The position numbers and the translations under genes are program-made. Shown here one piece after another: positions 28,706 through 35,175 of a DNA stretch of 44,368 bases. Every line of letters begins with the position of its first letter. Within the stretch, counting starts at the first letter, position 1. The notes below the pieces were generated by a model. It searched no databases. It was not told where the DNA came from and saw only the letters and a program-made list of their open reading frames with translations. The DNA comes from a bacterium (lineage in GTDB: Bacteria > Chloroflexota > Dormibacteria > Aeolococcales > Aeolococcaceae): contig JAJZNI010000026.1 in NCBI GenBank assembly GCA_021847925.1, forward strand, positions 1-44,368, in the 5' to 3' direction.

Positions 28706-30256
28706 ATGGTAGCAGACGCGGCAACCGTACCCGAGGCTCAGAGCATCCGCTGGAACCCGACCCCGGATGAGCTCCGTGAGCTGACCGAGCGAATGCCGAA
28801 CGCCCGGCTGACCAACTTCGGCAACCTGAACGTGCAGACCCGGGTCACGGCTCGGAGCAGCGCCAGCACCTACGTGGTCACCGACAACCCCGAGGCGCAC
28901 AGCGACCAGACCCTGAGCCGGAGGGAGGGCGCGCGCCTGGCCGATCTCCAGGATGCCTACATCCGCGGCCAGGAGATGGTGGTGATCGACGGCCACATCG
29001 GCAACGACCCCGCCGAACGGGTCCGCGCGCGGCTGTACATCGAAGCGGCCAACGCCAACATCGCCGGCATGCAGCACTGGCTGTACTTCGACGCAGACCG
29101 TCCCGGCCCCGGCTTCGAACCGCAGCTCGTGGTCATCTACACGCCGAATCTGAGCGTGCCCGGGTACCCGAACCAGAGGGTGATCACCGTCGACCTCGAG
29201 GCCGGGGTCACCCGGGTGATGAACTCCGACTACTTCGGAGAGTCCAAGAAGGGCGGCCTGCGGATGTGGAACGCGCTGGTCGACGCCCGCGGGGGGCTCG
29301 CCATGCACGCGGGCTGCAAGGTGGTGCCCACTCCGCGGGGCGACCGGACGATCCTCATCGTCGGGCTCTCCGGCACGGGGAAGACCACCACGACATTCAC
29401 TCGCCAGAACGGCTCCAGCCCGGTGCAGGACGACTTCATCGCCCTCTACCCCGACGGCCGGGTGGTGGGGACGGAGAATGGCTGCTTCGCCAAGACCTTC
29501 AGCCTCGACCCCAAGTTCGAACCGACCATATACGGCGCGGTGCGCAGGCCGGACACCTACCTCGAGAACGTCTCGCAGAACGCGGACGGCGAGGTCGACT
29601 TCTTCGACACCTCCTACACGCAGAACGGGCGCGCGGTGTTTCGCATGGAGGCCCTTGGAGGCACGCATCGCGACGTGCGTGAGATCCCCAGGGTCCACCA
29701 TCTGCTGATCCTCAATCGCAACGAGAGCATCATCCCCGGGGTCGCGCGCCTCGATCCGCTCCATGCGGCGGCCTATTTCATGCTCGGCGAGACCCAGGGC
29801 ACGAGCGCCGGCGGCAACGACGAGGAGGGCAAGTTCCTGCGCGTGCCCGGGACCAACCCCTTCTTTCCCCTGCGCCACGAGCAGCAGGGCAACCGCTTCC
29901 TCGAGCTCCAGTCCAGCTGCGGCTTCGAGGCCTTTCTGATGAACACCGGGCGGATCGGCGGGGGCGATACCGACCCGCGCAGCGTCAAGGTGAGCATCGA
30001 CCACTCCAGCGCCATCGTGAAGGCCATCGCGGAGGGGACCATCTCCTGGCACCGGGACCCGGACTTCGGCTATGAGCTTGCGGATTCCGTCCCCGGGATC
30101 GACGACCCGGAGATCCTCGAGCCGCGGCACCTCTACGAACGGCAGGGGCGCGCTGGCGAGTACCGCGACCTGGTCGCGCGTCTCAAGGAGGGCCGCCGCG
30201 CCTACATGCGCAGATGGGACGGCCTCCTGCCGGACATCGCGAGCGCCGCCGGGTGA
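28706..30256 (+). CDS. pckA: ATP-type phosphoenolpyruvate carboxykinase
   Basis: LIVGLSGTGKTTTTFT P-loop, VQDDFIALYPDGRVVGTENGCFAKTFSLDPKFEPTIYGAV, FDTSYTQNGRAVF; divergent relative to canonical PckA. Confidence 0.88.
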   Translation: MVADAATVPEAQSIRWNPTPDELRELTERMPNARLTNFGNLNVQTRVTARSSASTYVVTDNPEAHSDQTLSRREGARLADLQDAYIRGQEMVVIDGHIGNDPAERVRARLYIEAANANIAGMQHWLYFDADRPGPGFEPQLVVIYTPNLSVPGYPNQRVITVDLEAGVTRVMNSDYFGESKKGGLRMWNALVDARGGLAMHAGCKVVPTPRGDRTILIVGLSGTGKTTTTFTRQNGSSPVQDDFIALYPDGRVVGTENGCFAKTFSLDPKFEPTIYGAVRRPDTYLENVSQNADGEVDFFDTSYTQNGRAVFRMEALGGTHRDVREIPRVHHLLILNRNESIIPGVARLDPLHAAAYFMLGETQGTSAGGNDEEGKFLRVPGTNPFFPLRHEQQGNRFLELQSSCGFEAFLMNTGRIGGGDTDPRSVKVSIDHSSAIVKAIAEGTISWHRDPDFGYELADSVPGIDDPEILEPRHLYERQGRAGEYRDLVARLKEGRRAYMRRWDGLLPDIASAAG

Positions 30257-30306
30257 TCGACGGGGAGCGGCGGTCGCGGCCGTGAGGACGGCCGGGGCCC
30301 CGCCAC

Positions 30307-30336
30307 GCGCGCCGGCCTGCGTGCAGGCCGGCGCGC
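30307..30336. terminator. Perfect GC-rich hairpin, probable bidirectional terminator
   Basis: GCGCGCCGGCCTGC-gt-GCAGGCCGGCGCGC: 14-bp perfect inverted repeat between convergent pckA and MmgE genes. Confidence 0.7.
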
Positions 30337-30351
30337 TCCCAGCGGGAAGGG

Positions 30352-31740
30352 TCATCCGCGAGCTGGTGCGGCACTCCCGAGCGTCGCGTTCGCACCCACC
30401 TGGGGGCGAAGGACCTCGACGACCTCGGCGGCGGAGCGGAGATCCGCAAGACCGCTGACCATGGCGACGAGGCGATCCGCCGCCGAGCCGCCGACCACAC
30501 CCTCGAGGCAGGAGCGACACTTGTCGAGCTCCTCCTCGGGGCTCAGGGGGTTGGCGGGATCGCCGCGGACCACGGTCGCCCGGCGGGAGATGCTGGCCCC
30601 CGACGCGGTGATCACCACCTCGGCGCCCGGATCGCCACGGTGCTCCGTCCTCACCCTGGACATGAGACGGCGCACCTCGGGCCTCAGCACGGCGGCATCG
30701 GTGAACGAGCCGAGGGAGAGCCGGCGATCGACCACGGAGGCTGCGATGGCGTAGGGGAGGCTGAACTTCCCCTCCAGGCCGGTGCGGGCGTCGGGACAGA
30801 CCAGCGCATCGTCGGCTCCGGGCTGTATCCGCACCAGGATCTCCTCCACCGCCTCGGGGCCGGCGGAGAGCTCGGCGACCAGGTCCAGGGCGGCATCCAC
30901 GGGGAGGTGCGCGAACCGGCAGCACGGGTACTTCTTGATCGCCAGCCCGCATGTCGCCAGCTCGTAGCTCGCTCCCAGCTCGTCCGCCACCGCGACCGCG
31001 GTGGCGGGGTCCCCCCCGAAGACCCGCACATAGTCGGCGACCGCGTTGGGGTTGGCGGTGAAACCGGCGCCTGCCAGGAGCGCCGCATCCACCCCGCAGC
31101 GAGCGGCGTGTCCCGCGTGGAAGGGCTTGGTGTCGGTGCCGAAGTTTCGATGCAGGCCGCCGGCCTCCGTCGCCGCGATCCCCAGGGCGATCTCCAGGCG
31201 CCCCGGGTCCAGCCCGAGCACGCGACCGGCGGCGGCCGCCGCCGCCACGGTGCCGAGGACCACCGTCGGGTGCCATCCCGCGCGGCCGAGATCGGGACCG
31301 AACACGCTGCCCAGCTTCCCGGCGATCTCCACCCCCACGATGTAGGCCTCGAGGACCGTCCTTCCCGGGCGCCCCGCCGCCTCCGCCACCGCGAGGCACG
31401 CCGGCAGCACGCACACCGAGGGATGACCGCGCCAGGCCCGCACACCGTCGTCGTCGGCCCAGACGTCGTCGTAGTCGAGGGCATGGCCGGCGATACCGTT
31501 GAGAAGGGCCGCCGTGGAGGCCGTGCCGCGCAGCGCGGTGCCCAGGACGGCGGCGTCACCCTCCTCTCCGCCGCCCAGGAGAGCCGCGCGGGCCGCCCGC
31601 GCCGTCCCCGTCTGAGACCCCGCCACCGCGACCGAGAGAGCGTCGAGGATGGACCGGCGCGCCGCCGCGACCACCTCCGGGGGGAAGCCGGAGAGATCGG
31701 CGCGAGCGGCGAATCGGGCGATCGTCGCCGCGAGCGTCAT
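30352..31740 (-). CDS. MmgE/PrpD family protein
   Basis: RSILDALSVAVAGSQTGTARAARAALLGG, LNGIAGHALDYDDVWADDDGVRAWRGHPSVCVLPACLAVAEA; ATG at 31740 overlaps the upstream stop by 4 nt. Confidence 0.92.
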   Translation of the reverse strand: MTLAATIARFAARADLSGFPPEVVAAARRSILDALSVAVAGSQTGTARAARAALLGGGEEGDAAVLGTALRGTASTAALLNGIAGHALDYDDVWADDDGVRAWRGHPSVCVLPACLAVAEAAGRPGRTVLEAYIVGVEIAGKLGSVFGPDLGRAGWHPTVVLGTVAAAAAAGRVLGLDPGRLEIALGIAATEAGGLHRNFGTDTKPFHAGHAARCGVDAALLAGAGFTANPNAVADYVRVFGGDPATAVAVADELGASYELATCGLAIKKYPCCRFAHLPVDAALDLVAELSAGPEAVEEILVRIQPGADDALVCPDARTGLEGKFSLPYAIAASVVDRRLSLGSFTDAAVLRPEVRRLMSRVRTEHRGDPGAEVVITASGASISRRATVVRGDPANPLSPEEELDKCRSCLEGVVGGSAADRLVAMVSGLADLRSAAEVVEVLRPQVGANATLGSAAPARG

Positions 31741-32777
31741 GCCGGTTCCACGGCGACGGTCACCGCTCTCGTTCCCCAGCCCGGGATCACCACCGAATGG
31801 GGGCCCGCCCCCCCCGCCACGAAGATCTTGAGGTCCTGGGACTGGCGCACGGGAGGCACCAGGGAGAGGTCGCTCTCCCGCTCCACCCAGCGCGGCCACA
31901 GGTTGCGCTCCACCCGGGAGCTGTACATGCCGCCGTGCCGGAGGATCGCCACCGGAAGGCGCGCCTTCTCGAACAGGTACGCCTGCACGTGCGATCGCCG
32001 CCACCCCGCCGACGCCAGGATCCTCGCATGGTCCACGCCCAGCACCACGACGTAGTCGCCCATGACGTAGAAGTTGTTGGCCCCCGGGGTGGCGATGGTG
32101 CGCGCGATCGCATCGAGCAGCCGGTAGGGGTCGTACTCGTGGTTGTTCACGTTGTGCGGAGCCTCGGCGGCGAAGACGGTCACCGCGCTCTGACCCTCGG
32201 CGAGCCCGCCCGACTCCACGGAGAACGGCGGCCAGGGCGACTCGGCCTCGTTCTCCGCGATGCAGTACGTGTACTTCCCCGGGTGACCGAAGGTGGCCCG
32301 GTCGATCTCGCCAGGGCGCGCGCCACCGATGTTGACGAGCGCCAGCCGCACCGCCCGCCCGATCGTCGCGTTGGCCACCCATCCCTGACCGAAGCAGTTG
32401 GCGGCGCCGTTGACGCCGAGCTCCCGGGCCGCGGGCCCGTTGACCACGACGAGGGGCGTGGTCACGTGGGTGGTGCACTGCACGCCGTGGAGGTTGAACC
32501 GGCTGTCCAGCGTGGCACGGAGCGCGGCCAGCACCACCGGCATGTGGGCCGGCTCGCAGCCCGCCATCACGGCGTTGGCGGCCACCCGGGCCACGGTCGC
32601 GTCCCCCCAGCTGGGAGGGATCCTCCCGATCGAGTCGTCGCCCGCACGGCCGCTGGCCTCCACCATCGCCGCGACCCGCCGTTCGGTGGGGGGGATGATC
32701 GGCAGCCCATCCGTGTAGCCCAGCTCATGGAATCCGCGATTCACCGCCTCCAGCTCGTCCTGGCTGCTCACGGTCAT
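31737..32777 (-). CDS. Uncharacterised protein (346 aa), operon partner of the UGSC selenoprotein
   Basis: MTVSSQDELEAVNRGFHELGYTDGLPIIPPTERRVAAMVEASGRAGDDSIGRIPPSWGDATVARVAANAVMAGCEPAHMPVV...; ATGA overlaps with both neighbours; no family assigned with certainty. Confidence 0.8.
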   Translation of the reverse strand: MTVSSQDELEAVNRGFHELGYTDGLPIIPPTERRVAAMVEASGRAGDDSIGRIPPSWGDATVARVAANAVMAGCEPAHMPVVLAALRATLDSRFNLHGVQCTTHVTTPLVVVNGPAARELGVNGAANCFGQGWVANATIGRAVRLALVNIGGARPGEIDRATFGHPGKYTYCIAENEAESPWPPFSVESGGLAEGQSAVTVFAAEAPHNVNNHEYDPYRLLDAIARTIATPGANNFYVMGDYVVVLGVDHARILASAGWRRSHVQAYLFEKARLPVAILRHGGMYSSRVERNLWPRWVERESDLSLVPPVRQSQDLKIFVAGGAGPHSVVIPGWGTRAVTVAVEPA

Positions 32778-33958
32778 GGCGAGGGCTCCCCCTCGATGAC
32801 GGCGCGAATCACGCGGTCGGAGCACCCGGCCTCGGCCAGCACCTCTCGCGTGTGCTGGCCCAGCGTGGGGGGGGCGGTGCGCACCTCGGTCCGGGTCTCC
32901 GACAGGCGAACGGGCGAGCCCAGCAGGCGCAGCCTCCCTGCCACCGGATGCTCGACCTCCTTTATCATCTCCAGGGCGAGCGTCGCCGGGTGGGCCAGGG
33001 CCTCGTCGATGCGGAGAACCGGACCCGCCGCGACCTCCGCCTCTCCCAGGGCGATGACCCACTCCGCCGTGGTTCGCCGGGCCAGGCAGGCATTGAGCGC
33101 GGCCTTCAGCTCGCTGCGATGGCACACGCGAGCGGGGTTGTCGACGAACCGCGGGTCGACGACGAGGTCGGGGCATCCGAGCGTGACGCAGAGGCGCTCG
33201 AACATGGCGTTGTTGCCGACGGCGAGGTTCACGTGCCCATCCGCGGTCGTGAAGGTCCCGTACGGCGCGATCATCGGGTGGTCGTTGCCCAGCGGCTGCG
33301 GGCACACCCCGGCGGTGAGGAACTGTCCCGCCTGGAACGTGAGACTCGCGAGCGTGGCTCCCAGCAGCGAGACGTCGACGAGCTGGCCCCTTCCGGTCCG
33401 CTCGCGCTCCAGAAGGGCCGTCAGCACGCCGTACACGGTGTAGAGACCGGTGAGCACGTCCGAGATCGACACCCCGACCCGGAGAGGGCCCGTCTCCTCG
33501 GTGCCCGTGATGCTCATCAGGCCGGAGATCCCCTGGATGATGTGGTCGTAGGCGGGCCTGCCGGCCCACGGCCCGGCCGGCCCGAACCCGCTGATCTGCG
33601 CGAGGACCAGACGCGGATTGCGGCTCATGATCTGGGCGGGGGGAAGCCCGAGCCGTTCGAGGACACCAGGGCGAAAGTTGGAGATGGCGACGTCGGCCCT
33701 GCTCAGCAGCTGGGTGAGCGCCTCCCGGCCGCCGGCCTGCTTCAGGTCGAGCACGACGGAACGCTTGTTTCGATTCAGGGAGAGGAAGTACGCGCTCTCA
33801 CCGTGGACAAAGGGAGGACCGTGGCGGCGCGCGTCGTCGCCCCGCGGGTTCTCGATCTTGACCACGTCGGCACCGAGATCCCCGAGCAGCATCCCGCTCA
33901 GGGGACCGGCCACGTTGCGCGAGAGATCCACCACGTGCAGGTCGGAGAAGTAGCTCAA
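32774..33958 (-). CDS. CaiB/BaiF family CoA-transferase (type III)
   Basis: LHVVDLSRNVAGPLSGMLLGDLGADVVKIENPRGDDARRHGPPF, NRNKRSVVLDLKQAGGREAL; TTG start at 33958 overlaps the TGA of the upstream gene (TTGA). Confidence 0.94.
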   Translation of the reverse strand: MSYFSDLHVVDLSRNVAGPLSGMLLGDLGADVVKIENPRGDDARRHGPPFVHGESAYFLSLNRNKRSVVLDLKQAGGREALTQLLSRADVAISNFRPGVLERLGLPPAQIMSRNPRLVLAQISGFGPAGPWAGRPAYDHIIQGISGLMSITGTEETGPLRVGVSISDVLTGLYTVYGVLTALLERERTGRGQLVDVSLLGATLASLTFQAGQFLTAGVCPQPLGNDHPMIAPYGTFTTADGHVNLAVGNNAMFERLCVTLGCPDLVVDPRFVDNPARVCHRSELKAALNACLARRTTAEWVIALGEAEVAAGPVLRIDEALAHPATLALEMIKEVEHPVAGRLRLLGSPVRLSETRTEVRTAPPTLGQHTREVLAEAGCSDRVIRAVIEGEPSP

Positions 33959-34530
33959 CGGTCCCCTCGCGGTTGCACGAGCGCCGCCGCGACCAGATCG
34001 GCCGCCGCGTCGGCCTCGGTCAGCACCTGCTCGACGGGCATGCTACCCAGCGGATGCCCGACCGTGACGATCGGCGCGGGCTGGTCGTGACCGAGCGCCC
34101 GCCACTGCAGCGCTGCCGCCGGAGCGAAGGGGGTGGTGCACAGTACCACGCTCGGGACCCCCATGGCCTCGAGCCTGGCGATGTCGTGCAGACTGCACGA
34201 CGTGCATGACCCTCAATCGGCGATCGCCGTGATGACCGCATCGCACAGATGGAGCTGCTCCAGCTGCGCTTCCGGGGCCGGCCTGCTGAAGATCGGCTTG
34301 GTGAGCCGCACGAAGTCTCGCACCCCATGCTCGCCGCTCAGGTGCACGGCGATCCGCTCCAGAAGGTGATCGGCGTTGCCCTTGCTGTTGTTCAGGAGAC
34401 CGACGACCTTGCCCTGCAGAGAGCCCAGGCGCACGGCTGGACGCGCCCTGTCCTGGACATCGAGATCCACCGGCAGCACGAGGTTCCAGCGGTCTGCCAG
34501 TGCCGCGGCATCATGTCGGCTTGTCACCAT
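33955..34530 (-). CDS. UGSC-motif selenoprotein, TGA at 34213-34215 read as selenocysteine (191 aa)
   Basis: In-frame join of ORFs 34213..34746 and 33955..34164: MVTSRHDAAALADRWNLV...RLGSLQGKVVGLLNNSKGNADHLLERIAVHL...LHLCDAVITAIAD-U-GSCTSCSLHDIARLEAMGVPSVVLCTTPF...LVQPRGDR*; only one TGA separates the halves and a SECIS-like hairpin follows. Confidence 0.85.
34183..34201 (-). promoter_or_regulatory. Candidate bacterial SECIS (bSECIS) hairpin
   Basis: Coding strand after TGA: GGGTCATGCAC-[GTCGTGCA]-GTC-[TGCACGAC]; perfect 8-bp stem (9 with the G-C closing), apical loop starts with G at nt 20 after the TGA. Confidence 0.8.
34213..34215 (-). other. Predicted selenocysteine codon (UGA)
   Basis: Plus-strand tca at 34213-34215 = TGA on the coding strand, context ITAIAD-[TGA]-GSCTSC; frame continues open to TGA at 33955-33957. 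Confidence 0.82.
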
Positions 34531-34672
34531 GCACACCTCCACTCCGACGTTCCGTCCCTGACGGCGCCGGGCCGGTTGACGCCACGTCCCCGCGGAGTGC
34601 CGCGTGGCGTCCATCGAACGCTTCGCCCGCCCGGCGTCCGCAGCCCTGTCGCAGAGACCTCCACCTGGTTTG

Positions 34673-34701
34673 TGTATGGTAGTATATACGACTGTGTACA
34701 G
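34673..34701. promoter_or_regulatory. Candidate divergent operator (TGTATGG / GTATATAC / TGTACAG)
   Basis: tgtatggtagtatatacgactgtgtacag, an AT-rich island between the divergent UGSC and NifU-like genes; GTATATAC at 34682-34689 is palindromic. Confidence 0.45.
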
Positions 34702-34739
34702 TGCTGCAGGCCAGGGGGAGGAGCGCCACGTCCCAGGCG

Positions 34740-34973
34740 ATGCCACCCTTTGAGGAGCTGCGCCTGGCGCTTCAGGCGGACGGCGCGGATCTGGCCCTGG
34801 ACGGCGTCCACGAGGGGACGGCGAGGGTGCGTCTGGTCCTGACGCCGGCGGCCTGCCTCGAGTGCATCATGCCCAGGGACGCGCTGGAGCGGATGCTCCT
34901 GGTCTCGCTGCGGGGAGAGGGGCGGGCTGATGTGCAGCGGGTGGAGCTCCTCGATCCCCGGGTCAGCGGCTGA
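34740..34973 (+). CDS. Small NifU C-terminal-like protein with CxxC motif (77 aa)
   Basis: MPPFEELRLALQADGADLALDGVHEGTARVRLVLTPAACLECIMPRDALERMLLVSLRGEGRADVQRVELLDPRVSG; exact start uncertain. Confidence 0.7.
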   Translation: MPPFEELRLALQADGADLALDGVHEGTARVRLVLTPAACLECIMPRDALERMLLVSLRGEGRADVQRVELLDPRVSG

Positions 34974-35175
34974 GCCGCGGCAGGGTGGAGCGGGCCTCCG
35001 GGCCACGGGCGAGCCCGCACGCTCTCCGGTGGGGTCACGGGGAAGTCCGCGTCCGCGGGCGGGACCGGGACACCGGCCTCATCCCACCGCCCGTTCGCGA
35101 CCGGGGTGTTACGGGCCTGCGTCGGGTCTGGCGAGAACCCGCCCTTGGCTTCGCCATATGGTCTGAGCAACGGAC

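Noticed and set aside
28700-31414. 904-aa minus-strand ORF
   Set aside because: Antisense to pckA and a shadow frame of the MmgE/PrpD gene; no domain evidence.
32852-34090. 412-aa plus-strand ORF across the CoA-transferase and selenoprotein region
   Set aside because: Shadow ORF antisense to well-supported genes; no domain recognised.
34213-34215. Global reassignment of TGA to an amino acid
   Set aside because: Several genes here terminate at TGA with overlapping starts (for example 394-396, 32774-32776, 33955-33957), so TGA is a normal stop.
34213-34746. Reading 34213..34746 and 33955..34164 as two genes or a nonsense-mutated pseudogene
   Set aside because: The frame is continuous across a single TGA, the flanking residues form the D-U-G-S-C motif, coupling to downstream genes is intact, and a SECIS-like hairpin sits at the expected distance.
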